From: Methanobacteriota archaeon
GTDB lineage: Archaea > Hydrothermarchaeota > Hydrothermarchaeia > Hydrothermarchaeales > SZUA-236
Length of the DNA stretch: 8,959 nucleotides
Direction of reading: 5' to 3'
NCBI GenBank assembly: GCA_003230355.1
Contig: QIDD01000026.1
Coordinates: 1 to 8,959 of the forward strand
In this document: piece by piece, positions 1 to 6,255 of the stretch
Layout: every line of letters begins with the position of its first letter
Numbering within the stretch: the first letter of the stretch is position 1
The notes under the pieces: generated by a model
Told to the model about the DNA's origin: nothing
Database searches by the model: none
The model's input: only the letters and a program-made list of their open reading frames with translations
Made by a program: the position numbers and the translations under genes

Positions 1-7
1 AAAACAG

Positions 8-145
8 ATGAAATTTGTGATTCTTATAATTATTGGACAACTAATATTTATATATCTTTTATTACGTTGTGCAGACAATATTATCCCAAAAGCCTTCGAA
101 AACAGCGGACTGCTTTGGAAGGAAGAGAAGAGGGATGATGAGTGA
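8..145 (+). CDS. Possible small single-pass membrane protein, or C-terminal end of a membrane protein cut by the window edge
   Basis: This frame encodes 45 residues from the ATG at 8. The first 20 or so form a strongly hydrophobic stretch (MKFVILIIIGQLIFIYLLL) that would make one membrane helix. A charged tail ending KEEKRDDE follows. The frame is open to the left edge, so it may be the last helix of a longer protein; no ribosome binding site can be judged because the window starts 7 bp upstream. Its TGA stop overlaps the GTG start of rdgB by four bases (GTGA), an arrangement typical of real coupled genes. Against it, a good TATA-like box lies inside it, so the stretch could instead be a promoter region with a chance ORF. 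I do not recognise the family. The neighbouring frame, also open from position 1, does not resemble the Bud32 C-terminus often found upstream of rdgB in archaea. Confidence 0.4.
   Translation: MKFVILIIIGQLIFIYLLLRCADNIIPKAFENSGLLWKEEKRDDE
47..54 (+). promoter_or_regulatory. TATA-box candidate for the rdgB-rps15 operon
   Basis: The octamer TTTATATA matches the archaeal box A consensus. Transcription would start about 25 bp downstream, near position 76, giving a leader of roughly 65 nt that includes the rdgB ribosome binding site. The region is AT-rich and may also encode a hydrophobic helix, so an AT-rich match can arise by chance. No clear purine-rich BRE precedes it. Confidence 0.35.
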
Positions 146-693
146 GTAAGATTTCTTTTATCACTTCGAACCCAGATAAATACTGTGAGATGAAGGCCTT
201 TTTTGAGGAGAACAGTCTTGAGCTGGGCTGGACCCGCGTGAGTCTTCCAGAACTTCAGGCTGACACCCTTGAAGAAGTTGTAATTCATTCCCTGTCTCAT
301 TTTGATGGCGACGGTGTCTTTGTTGAGGACGCCGGCATTTTCATCGACTCACTCAGCGGTTTTCCAGGGGTTTACAGCAGGTATGTCTTTGACACGATCG
401 GAAATGAGGGGATTTTGAAGCTCATGAGTGGCGTGGAGAACCGAAGCGCTCGTTTTGAAGCGGTGGTCGGCTTTAAACCAGAGGGTGGCGGAGACATAAA
501 ACTATTTAAAGGAGTAGTAAAAGGATTTGTCTCACTTTCCCCAAAAGGGGGAAAGGGATTTGGATACGACCCCATATTTACCCCCGAAGGATTTAAAAAG
601 ACCTTCGCCGAAGATGAACATATAAAATCAATGGTTTCACATAGGAAAAAAGCAGCAGAAAAATTATTGCAATATTTAAAGAGGAATTTATAA
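142..693 (+). CDS. rdgB: RdgB/Ham1-family XTP/dITP pyrophosphatase
   Basis: This cytosolic enzyme hydrolyses non-canonical purine nucleoside triphosphates (dITP, XTP, ITP) to monophosphate and pyrophosphate, keeping deaminated purines out of DNA and RNA. The 183 residues match the family along their whole length. The N-terminal substrate loop is TSNPDKYCE (8-16); the metal and catalytic acidic pair is E62-D63 in VFVEDAG, followed by the conserved FPGVYSRY (74-81). The base-recognition segment is GFGYDPIF (139-146) and the C-terminal motif is SHRKKA (166-171). The start is a GTG, supported by a GAGGGAT ribosome binding site about 6 bp upstream; both nearby ATGs (135, 138) read straight into a stop. 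It is the first clear gene of the operon, and its TAA shares one base with the rps15 ATG. The family call is secure; the nucleotide preference is taken from the family. Confidence 0.95.
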   Translation: MSKISFITSNPDKYCEMKAFFEENSLELGWTRVSLPELQADTLEEVVIHSLSHFDGDGVFVEDAGIFIDSLSGFPGVYSRYVFDTIGNEGILKLMSGVENRSARFEAVVGFKPEGGGDIKLFKGVVKGFVSLSPKGGKGFGYDPIFTPEGFKKTFAEDEHIKSMVSHRKKAAEKLLQYLKRNL

Positions 694-1148
694 TGGCTAG
701 AATGCATTCAAGGAAAAAGGGAAAATCAGGCTCCGCCCGTCCACATCGGACTGAGAGTCCAGAGTGGGTGGAGTTTACTGGAGAGGAAGTGGAGGAGATG
801 GTGGTTAAGCTTGCGAATGAAGGTAAAAAGCCCAGCGACATCGGAGCCACCATGCGAGATCAAAACGGCGTGCCAAGTGTTAAGCTCACCTCTAAAAAGA
901 GGGTTACACAGATACTTGCAGAAAACGATTTGACAACAGATTATCCAGAGGATCTACTCAACCTTATTACAAGAGCGGTTACCGTTGATAAGCATATGAA
1001 AGCTAATCCCAAGGATCAGAGTTCGAAGTATGGTCTTCAGCTTATCGAATCCAAGATCAGGCGGCTGATCAAATACTACAAGGCTGAGAAGAGGATTCCC
1101 GCTGACTGGAAGTATAATCTCAAGACAGCTAAGCTTCTGGTGAAGTGA
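693..1148 (+). CDS. rps15: Small ribosomal subunit protein uS15 (S15, archaeal long form)
   Basis: This is a primary 16S rRNA-binding protein of the 30S subunit. The 151 residues fit the archaeal/eukaryotic long form, which carries an N-terminal extension (MARMHSRKKGKSGSARP, then a small helical domain to about residue 60) absent from bacterial S15. The C-terminal half (about 70-150) is the S15 helical core, with the recognisable LQLIESKIRRLIKYYK segment and the ending DWKYNLKTAKLLV. The start ATG shares its A with the rdgB stop (TAATG) and has GAGGA 7 bp upstream. Its own TGA shares its A with the ATG of the nuclease gene (TGATG). Location between rdgB and a RecJ-like gene matches a known euryarchaeal gene order, in which S15 sits next to the GINS-associated nuclease. 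Confidence 0.97.
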   Translation: MARMHSRKKGKSGSARPHRTESPEWVEFTGEEVEEMVVKLANEGKKPSDIGATMRDQNGVPSVKLTSKKRVTQILAENDLTTDYPEDLLNLITRAVTVDKHMKANPKDQSSKYGLQLIESKIRRLIKYYKAEKRIPADWKYNLKTAKLLVK

Positions 1149-2554
1149 TGGTCCTAAAGGGGCTAAGTGAAGCTTGCGAAAGGATCAGGGGTCTTGATAA
1201 AAGCAGTTCTGTTCTCTGCATATCCCATGATGATGCCGATGGACTAACGGCAGGTGCAATTGTTTATCGGGCTCTTCTTCGGGAGGGTCTGACTCCTCAT
1301 CTGCGCTGCATTAAAAGACTTGATCTGGAGTTTATCCAGGGTGTTTCAGCTGAGGAGTGGGGGCTCTTTGTATTTTCTGATACTGGCAGCGGTCAGCTTG
1401 AAAACTTTGGAAAACACATATTAGAAGACCGCCCGGTTATCATTTTAGACCATCATGAGACAACAGAGTATTCTCATCCTAACCTCACACATGTCAACCC
1501 GCATCTTAATGGTATTGACGGCGCGCGTGAGGTTAGCGGAGCCGGTGTGTCCTATCTTTTTGCGCGGGAGTTGAACCCGGTTAACCGGGATCTCGCTCAT
1601 CTCGCTCTTATCGGGGCGCTTGGCGATGTTCAGGATGGGCAGGGAGGATTTAGCGGACCGAATAAAGAGATTGCCCGTGACGCTGTTGACGCCGGGCTTG
1701 TTTTGATTGAAAAAGACCTGCGATTCTTCGGAAGGCAGACGCGGCCGCTCTATAAGGCGATTGAATACACGACAGAGCCCTTTATCCCCTCTCTTTCCGG
1801 CAATGAATCTGCCTGTGTTCAGTTCCTCAGCGACCTGGATATTCCTGCAAAGAAAAATGACCGCCCCACACGCCTAATCGACCTAACTGATGATGAGAAG
1901 AAAAAGCTGACAACAGCACTTATTCTTAAGATGATAGAGCACAAGATCGATGTGAAAACTGCGGAAAGTGTTGTAGGCGATACCTACACGATTCTTTCAG
2001 AAAAAGAGGGGACCATCCTTCGAGATGCCAAAGAATACACGTCGCTTCTCAACGCCTGCGGAAGATATGAAAAATATGGTGTGGGCGTGGGGATTTGCCT
2101 TGGTGATCGCGGCGACGCGCTTGACTCGGCTATGTCGCTGCTTGAAGAGCATAAACGCTATATCTCAAGCTGCTATGAATGGATCAATAAAAATCTGGAC
2201 AGCCTGGTTGATGCAGGCGAGGTTTACAGCATACATGCCCATGGCGAGCTCAGCGACACCGTTGTAGGAACAGTTGCATCGATGATTGTGAACTCTCAGC
2301 TTCTAAGTCCTGTTAAGCCGGTTATCGCATTTGCCGACTCAGATGATGAAGTCAAGGTTTCAGGCCGGGCTACAAAGGAGCTTGTCGATAAAGGATTGAA
2401 TCTTGGCCATGCCATGCTCTATGCTGCTGAGAAGACCGGGTCTGAGGGCGGCGGACATGATATCGCGGCTGGCGCGCAGGTACCGCACGGGCGTGAGGAT
2501 GAGTTCATTAAACACATTAATGAAAAGGTGGGAGAGCAGCTTCATGGTGGTTGA
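1148..2554 (+). CDS. recJ: RecJ-like DHH-family single-strand exonuclease (GAN-type)
   Basis: This is a DHH-superfamily phosphoesterase of 468 residues. The manganese-binding motifs appear in order: SHDDADGL (26-33), SDTG with D78, the signature DHH (101-103) and ALGD with D160. A C-terminal DHHA1 nucleic-acid-binding domain ends with EGGGHDIAAGA (GGGH at 434-437). All catalytic acidic residues are present, so it should be active. Archaeal homologues beside S15 include GAN, the nuclease that binds GINS in the replicative helicase complex; assigning GAN rather than another RecJ paralogue rests on that context and is inference. I chose the ATG at 1148 over the in-frame GTG at 1145 because GGTGA at 1139-1143 is 4 bp from the ATG and only 1 bp from the GTG. 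The last 11 bp overlap pcc1. Confidence 0.93.
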   Translation: MVLKGLSEACERIRGLDKSSSVLCISHDDADGLTAGAIVYRALLREGLTPHLRCIKRLDLEFIQGVSAEEWGLFVFSDTGSGQLENFGKHILEDRPVIILDHHETTEYSHPNLTHVNPHLNGIDGAREVSGAGVSYLFARELNPVNRDLAHLALIGALGDVQDGQGGFSGPNKEIARDAVDAGLVLIEKDLRFFGRQTRPLYKAIEYTTEPFIPSLSGNESACVQFLSDLDIPAKKNDRPTRLIDLTDDEKKKLTTALILKMIEHKIDVKTAESVVGDTYTILSEKEGTILRDAKEYTSLLNACGRYEKYGVGVGICLGDRGDALDSAMSLLEEHKRYISSCYEWINKNLDSLVDAGEVYSIHAHGELSDTVVGTVASMIVNSQLLSPVKPVIAFADSDDEVKVSGRATKELVDKGLNLGHAMLYAAEKTGSEGGGHDIAAGAQVPHGREDEFIKHINEKVGEQLHGG

Positions 2555-2780
2555 AGCAAGACTAACATTTGAATACAGGGAGGCAGGTATTGCAGCAGAT
2601 GTGGCCCGGCTCCTTCAAGTAGACAACGAGATTGCACCGCGAAACCTGGAGGTCCAAACTACAGCCCTAAAAAACCATGTTATAACTAAAATCAAGTCAA
2701 ACAGGGGGAAAACTGTTTTTGCAACCCTTGACGACCTTGTTTTCTCCGAAAAGCTTATCTCTGAAATACTAGATATCTGA
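2544..2780 (+). CDS. pcc1: KEOPS complex subunit Pcc1
   Basis: Pcc1 is the small dimerising subunit of KEOPS, which with Kae1, Bud32 and Cgi121 makes the t6A modification at position 37 of ANN-decoding tRNAs. The product has 78 residues, the usual length. It shows the family pattern: a first strand (VEARLTFEY), a helix (AGIAADVARLLQVDNE, with the DN that usually follows the helix), a second and third strand (LEVQTTALKNHVITKIKS) and a C-terminal helix beginning TLDDLVFSEKL. The frame is open further upstream to an ATG at 2403, but that part lies inside the nuclease gene; the ATG at 2544 gives the family length and has GGTGGGAG at 2527-2534. The 11-bp overlap suggests translational coupling. 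No other KEOPS gene is in the window. The sequence is short and divergent, so the call is good but not certain. Confidence 0.82.
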   Translation: MVVEARLTFEYREAGIAADVARLLQVDNEIAPRNLEVQTTALKNHVITKIKSNRGKTVFATLDDLVFSEKLISEILDI

Positions 2781-2790
2781 GTGATTACAT

Positions 2791-3009
2791 ATGGCGATTC
2801 GACCTTTTGACCTACTACACAAGTCTCTGAAAAAACCTGTAATTGTGACCATGAAAAACGGGAGCATCTTTACAGGCACAGTGGCCAGCTACGATGAAAA
2901 TCTCAATCTCTACCTGTCAGGCGCGCAGGAAGATGGAGAGGACGGCAGGGAATTTAAATCCATTGTTCTTAAAGGTGGAAACATCGTCACAATCTCGCCG
3001 GTAGAATAA
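2791..3009 (+). CDS. lsm: Sm-like archaeal protein (SmAP/LSm)
   Basis: This 72-residue protein should form the heptameric ring typical of archaeal SmAP1 and bind U-rich RNA in RNA metabolism. The Sm1 motif covers about 17-45 (VIVTMKNGSIFTGTVASYD, then NLNLYL) and the Sm2 motif about 58-70 (IVLKGGNIVTISP). Compared with the canonical RNA-pocket pattern, where DxHxN and RGDN residues hold uridine, this copy reads D35-x-N37-x-N39 and K61-G62-G63-N64, so the stacking His and Arg are replaced by Asn and Lys and the Asp by Gly. The start ATG follows pcc1 by 10 bp, with GAGTGAT 5 bp upstream. In many euryarchaea the next gene is rpl37e; here the next gene is convergent trkA only 10 bp away, so lsm ends the operon. 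Confidence 0.92.
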   Translation: MAIRPFDLLHKSLKKPVIVTMKNGSIFTGTVASYDENLNLYLSGAQEDGEDGREFKSIVLKGGNIVTISPVE

Positions 3010-3019
3010 ATCCTGATGT

Positions 3020-3673
3020 CTATTCCGGCGGGACAAAGAGCTTTGTTACATTTTTTATGAACTGACTCTTAAGCAGCACCCAGACCTTGTCAAGCTCTTC
3101 AAGAACCGTGTTTGGCGTTGGGATCAATATCTCGTCACCTTTTCGAACTGAGATTATTAAAAAGCCGTTAGGAGGTATCTCGCCCACCTTCTTATCTTTT
3201 ACAAGCGAGTTAGCCTGGATCGTGTACTCAAGTATCTCCACGTCGCTCCCCTCAATTAGCGCAAGATCTGACGCTGTGGGCCGTGTTATGAGCCTGTAAA
3301 GCCTGTCTGCAACGCTGAGTTCAGGGCTTACAACGTGATCGATTCCAAGACTTTTAAAGACCTCAATATACTCCGGCTTACCCACACGGGCCAGAACAGT
3401 TTTAATTCCCAGCGACTTTGCAAGCAGACATGACAGCAAGTTTATCTCGTCTTTACCTGTGACTCCTGCTATGACATCTACATCTTTTACCCCTGCCTCC
3501 TCCAAGGTCTTGGTCTCAGTCCCATCACCCTGGATTACAAGCACATCAAGGGCCCTTGACGCCTCTTGGGCAAGGTCCTTGTCCTTTTCGATTATCGATA
3601 CTTCATGGTCTTTTTCAAGTTTTTGGGCCATGAACATCCCAACTCTTCCAGCTCCAACAATTATTATGTTCAT
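3020..3673 (-). CDS. trkA: TrkA-family RCK potassium-channel regulatory protein
   Basis: This is a cytosolic regulator of K+ transport: an NAD(H)- or nucleotide-binding TrkA-N Rossmann domain followed by a TrkA-C ligand-binding domain, 217 residues in all, the normal size for a single-unit archaeal TrkA. The dinucleotide loop is GAGRVG (7-12) and the acidic residue ending strand 2 is E29 (SIIEKD). QGDGTE and AGVTGKDEINLLS follow, both typical of the family. The TrkA-C part is about 135-217. There is no membrane segment and no TrkH/KtrB-like transporter in the window, so the partner must be encoded elsewhere. The ATG is 3 bp after the secD stop, and its ribosome binding site (GGGGGTGA) lies inside the last codons of secD, so it is co-transcribed with secFD. 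A functional link to export is unproven. Confidence 0.93.
   Translation of the reverse strand: MNIIIVGAGRVGMFMAQKLEKDHEVSIIEKDKDLAQEASRALDVLVIQGDGTETKTLEEAGVKDVDVIAGVTGKDEINLLSCLLAKSLGIKTVLARVGKPEYIEVFKSLGIDHVVSPELSVADRLYRLITRPTASDLALIEGSDVEILEYTIQANSLVKDKKVGEIPPNGFLIISVRKGDEILIPTPNTVLEELDKVWVLLKSQFIKNVTKLFVPPE
3033..3056 (+). terminator. Possible terminator of the rdgB-lsm operon, inside the 3' end of trkA
   Basis: On the plus strand, ACAAAG-AG-CTTTGT forms a perfect 6-bp inverted repeat with a 2-base centre (3033-3046), followed four bases later by TTTTTT (3051-3056). A T-tract is the main archaeal intrinsic termination signal. It lies 24-47 bp after the lsm stop, within coding sequence of the convergent trkA. 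The hairpin is AU-rich and weak, so the T-run probably matters more. Confidence 0.4.
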
Positions 3674-3676
3674 CTT

Positions 3677-5095
3677 CTATTCACCCCCGATTATGTTGCT
3701 GATTAGGCTGGCGTAGGCAGGCCGTGTGACCGCTACACCGATTGTGACGCCGATTATTGTTGTAAGCGCGAATCCGCGCAGTATCTGCAGGCCGATAGAG
3801 AACAAGGGCAACATTGCTGCAACCGTTGTCATCCAGGCCGCCATGATTATGAAAAAGGCGCTTTTCATCCTGTGTCTGATGCTTTTTTCCCTCTCCATGA
3901 AGACCTCGTCTGTTATGACTATCTGGTCGTCAACACCTGTGCCCACAGCTGCGATTATTCCAGCGATTGCCGGGAGGTCAATGTTCCATTTGATGATCGA
4001 CGCGATTCCCAGTATGATTATGACCTCTGAAAGTCCGGTGACAATTATAGGGAGCACGATGCGAGCATCACGGTAGCGGATGAATATCACCAGGGCGACG
4101 GCCACTATTGCAAGGAGTCCTGCAAGTATCGCGTTTTTCAAGAACTCATCACCAAGTTCAGGAGGGACACGCAGTTTTTCTATAACCTCAACTTTTACTG
4201 TGAGCGAGCCTGAGCGCAGGATTGCCTCTATCTGCCGTGCCTTGAGACGCCCCTCTTCATCAGCACCGGTTGTGATAATCATGCTCTGCTGGGCTTCGCC
4301 CGCGGCCAGCAGATCCTGCAGCCCCTGGGATATGGGCGCGCTGTTCACAAGACCTGTGCTCACAATAGAGACATCGCGTATGCCCTCGTAGCTTGCGTTA
4401 ATTTCAGTTGGGACATTATCAAGCTCTCCTGGCTGAAACTCGCTCAGGGGCATGTCAAAATCAACATATGTAATTGTACCGCCGATACTTGTAGTTGAGT
4501 TTATCTTTGCACCTGTGAGTCCAAAATCATCAGCGATTATCTTTTCAAGACCATCAAGCGGCTGAGTAGATAGAATACGTATCTGCGTGCCCTCGTCAAG
4601 GTACATGTAAACTGGTTTGAAGTTTTCTAAAACTGCAACGTCCATAAAGCTGATTGACGCAAGCTCAGAAAGTGTGAAGGGCACGCCCCAGCCAGAACCA
4701 GGGTTTTTTCCGAAGGAGCCCACCTTAGTGAGATCCGTTCCTGTAAAAGCCGTTGTGTTTCCGATTTTTACGTTGAGCCTGCCCGGCTGCCCAAGAATGT
4801 CGATTGCATCATCCGGGCTTACACCTGCGATCTCGATCTGGACAATATCCGCGCCCAGGCTGTTCACACGTACATCCTTGAGCCCAAATATGTTGAGCCG
4901 GGTTTCTATTACACTTATGAGCTCAGCCATCTCAACTGAGTCCAGCGAACGCTCGGTGCGAAGATTCACCCTGCTCCCGCCTTCAAGATCGATTCCCTTT
5001 GAGATGCCGTTAATGCCTATAATTATTAGTGAAAAAACCACGAAGACCACAAGGATTTTAATGCGCCGATCATCCCAAAGCTCGTCAAAATTCAT
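3677..5095 (-). CDS. secD: Protein-export membrane protein SecD (archaeal)
   Basis: SecD with SecF forms the RND-like membrane complex that assists late steps of Sec-dependent export; archaea have no SecA, and the complex is thought to use the ion gradient. The product has 472 residues. A first helix (about 14-30) leads into GIDLEGGSR (34-42), the SecD P1-domain start. A large extracytoplasmic domain runs to about residue 315 and ends with the ARQIEAILRSGSL-type segment. Five C-terminal helices follow (about 323-341, 346-368, 374-395, 414-432, 439-465), including GTGVDDQIVITDE (385-397), the archaeal form of the conserved TM4 Asp motif. I chose the ATG at 5095, which overlaps the secF TGA as ATGA and has GGTGG 5 bp upstream. 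An in-frame ATG at 5146 would add 17 residues lying entirely within secF. Confidence 0.94.
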   Translation of the reverse strand: MNFDELWDDRRIKILVVFVVFSLIIIGINGISKGIDLEGGSRVNLRTERSLDSVEMAELISVIETRLNIFGLKDVRVNSLGADIVQIEIAGVSPDDAIDILGQPGRLNVKIGNTTAFTGTDLTKVGSFGKNPGSGWGVPFTLSELASISFMDVAVLENFKPVYMYLDEGTQIRILSTQPLDGLEKIIADDFGLTGAKINSTTSIGGTITYVDFDMPLSEFQPGELDNVPTEINASYEGIRDVSIVSTGLVNSAPISQGLQDLLAAGEAQQSMIITTGADEEGRLKARQIEAILRSGSLTVKVEVIEKLRVPPELGDEFLKNAILAGLLAIVAVALVIFIRYRDARIVLPIIVTGLSEVIIILGIASIIKWNIDLPAIAGIIAAVGTGVDDQIVITDEVFMEREKSIRHRMKSAFFIIMAAWMTTVAAMLPLFSIGLQILRGFALTTIIGVTIGVAVTRPAYASLISNIIGGE

Positions 5096-5967
5096 CTTCC
5101 ACCACCCGCCACATACATCTTCAGAAGTGAAAGATTGGTTATCCACGTGTTCAAAAGGTCAAATACAAGCCCGATAATTATCACTGTTGCAATACTGTCC
5201 AAAAGATCAGACGTGGAAACAAGAAGAAGAACAATCATGGCAGTTATGGTGGTTCCCGTCATGGTAAAGCCGGTGTACATGGAATTTTTGATTATTACGT
5301 CGAGTTCTTTTCGGCCCCGCTGCTTGAGAAGCCGTGATGTGAGCATGATGTCTGTGTCCACTGAGTAGCCTATGAGTAGGAGAAGCGCAACGATTGACCC
5401 CTTTGAAAGCTCGATTCCGAGTAGGGTCATGGCGGCGATGGTTTCAACTATGTCTGCAAAGGCTGAGATCACCACTGCAAAGGAGGGGATGAATGTTCGA
5501 AATTTGATGAATATTACAATTGCCATGAATAGGAATGCGAAGATTACGGCTTTCAGGCTCTCTTTCAGGAACATGTCTGAGAAAAAGCCGCTCACAGTCT
5601 CAGAAAAAATCTCGCCACGTTCGATGGATCTGGATTCGTATTCGCGGATTATGCGGTCTTTCAACGCCCGTTCTTCCTGACTGCTTATGCCTATGGTGTC
5701 GATTGTTATCTCCTGCTGTTTGATGTTGCCTGCAAAATCACGTATCGATCGTGACTTGACACGATGCCCAAACTCGGTTGCAATAATGCCTTCCAGCTCG
5801 GAAATAGGCTGGGTTGTTGGAATTACAAGCACTGTTCCACCCTTTAAATCCACACCCATAGGAATGGTTCCAGCCATTGCGTTGATATAGATAACAATCA
5901 ACGATATGAGCAGTACCACAACTGGGATGGGCAAAAGTTTTTTAGGCTCAAACATAGCTTTACCCAT
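5092..5967 (-). CDS. secF: Protein-export membrane protein SecF (archaeal)
   Basis: SecF is the partner of SecD in the membrane export complex. The product has 291 residues with the expected six helices: TM1 about 12-29, a periplasmic-side domain starting GVDLKGGT (38-45), then TM2 about 138-154, TM3 162-184, TM4 191-210, TM5 234-251 and TM6 256-285. The TM4 motif GYSVDTDIMLTSR (200-212) and NSMYTGFTMTGTT are typical of SecF. The gene order secF-secD is the archaeal one, opposite to bacterial secDF. Two starts are possible: ATG at 5967 (used here) and Met5 at 5955. The TATA box centred near 5981 would place transcription start about at the second ATG, so a leaderless start at Met5 is quite possible. 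No ribosome binding site is seen before either ATG. Confidence 0.94.
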   Translation of the reverse strand: MGKAMFEPKKLLPIPVVVLLISLIVIYINAMAGTIPMGVDLKGGTVLVIPTTQPISELEGIIATEFGHRVKSRSIRDFAGNIKQQEITIDTIGISSQEERALKDRIIREYESRSIERGEIFSETVSGFFSDMFLKESLKAVIFAFLFMAIVIFIKFRTFIPSFAVVISAFADIVETIAAMTLLGIELSKGSIVALLLLIGYSVDTDIMLTSRLLKQRGRKELDVIIKNSMYTGFTMTGTTITAMIVLLLVSTSDLLDSIATVIIIGLVFDLLNTWITNLSLLKMYVAGGGR

Positions 5968-5974
5968 GAAGATG

Positions 5975-5986
5975 CATATTATAAAG
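5975..5986. promoter_or_regulatory. Shared TATA region of the secFD-trkA and DUF131-trmI divergent operons
   Basis: Only 33 bp separate the two divergent start codons. On the minus strand CTTTATAATATG contains TTTATAAT, preceded by an A-rich BRE-like CCAAAAG; its centre is 26-27 bp from secF Met5 and about 15 bp from Met1. On the plus strand the same bases read CATATTATAAAG, centred about 20-23 bp before the DUF131 ATG. Both operons therefore seem to use overlapping TATA elements and very short or absent leaders. An 8-bp palindrome AAAGCTTT (5983-5990) overlaps the site. Confidence 0.5.
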
Positions 5987-6000
5987 CTTTTGGATGGATT

Positions 6001-6255
6001 ATGAAGAGTGGGAACATATTTTTATTGGGTCTGGTCTTGGTAACCATTGGGATGATAATCATATTTTTCGGCCTGCTCTCAGGCGTATCTTCGAAGGAAG
6101 GCGGCGGTCAAAGCGAGCTAAAAGGAGGGGGTGTTCTCATGATAGGGCCGATTCCAATCATCTTCGGATCAGACAGTCAGTCGGCGCAGACAGCGATTCT
6201 GCTTGCGATAATACTTATAATTGTGAGCCTCATCTTCTATAGGAGGCTGGGATGA
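6001..6255 (+). CDS. DUF131/TIGR00304-family small membrane protein, function unknown
   Basis: The 84-residue protein has two hydrophobic helices, about 6-28 and 64-80, around a short glycine-rich loop. The loop carries the family signature GGGVLMIGPIPIIFGSD (43-59). This family is widespread in euryarchaea and has no established function that I know of. The ATG at 6001 is preceded by GGATGGATT, which may act as a weak ribosome binding site, but the TATA box lies only about 20-23 bp upstream, so a leaderless mRNA is also likely. An ATG at 5994 opens another frame with no membrane pattern and is rejected. The stop overlaps the trmI ATG by four bases (ATGA), and the strong AGGAGG site for trmI lies inside the final codons of this gene, so the two are coupled. 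Confidence 0.85.
   Translation: MKSGNIFLLGLVLVTIGMIIIFFGLLSGVSSKEGGGQSELKGGGVLMIGPIPIIFGSDSQSAQTAILLAIILIIVSLIFYRRLG

Noticed and set aside
62..65. FRTG in RadA (residues 62-65) as a defect of the FxxA polymerisation motif
   Set aside because: Glycine in this position is also found in RadA of other euryarchaea (FKSG and FETG types), so it is normal variation. Coordinates given here are residue numbers, not bases.
1..138. The open frame from position 1 as the C-terminus of Bud32
   Set aside because: Its translation (YWTTNIYISFITLCRQYY region) lacks the Bud32 C-terminal pattern of a GYR-type helix and RGRY-like end. The adjacent frame with a membrane helix and GTGA overlap looks more like coding sequence.
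2403..2543. 47-codon upstream extension of pcc1 in the same frame
   Set aside because: It lies within the DHHA1 domain of the nuclease gene and would make Pcc1 far longer than its family; the ATG at 2544 gives the right length.
5096..5146. 17-codon N-terminal extension of secD
   Set aside because: It lies inside secF, and the ATG at 5095 with the ATGA overlap and a GGTGG site is a normal coupled start just before the first membrane helix.
4617..5177. 186-codon plus-strand ORF opposite secD
   Set aside because: It is antisense to a well-supported SecD with intact motifs, shows low-complexity Ser/Thr/Pro-rich translation, and has no start signals. The same holds for the smaller plus-strand ORFs at 3726-4076 and 4080-4391.
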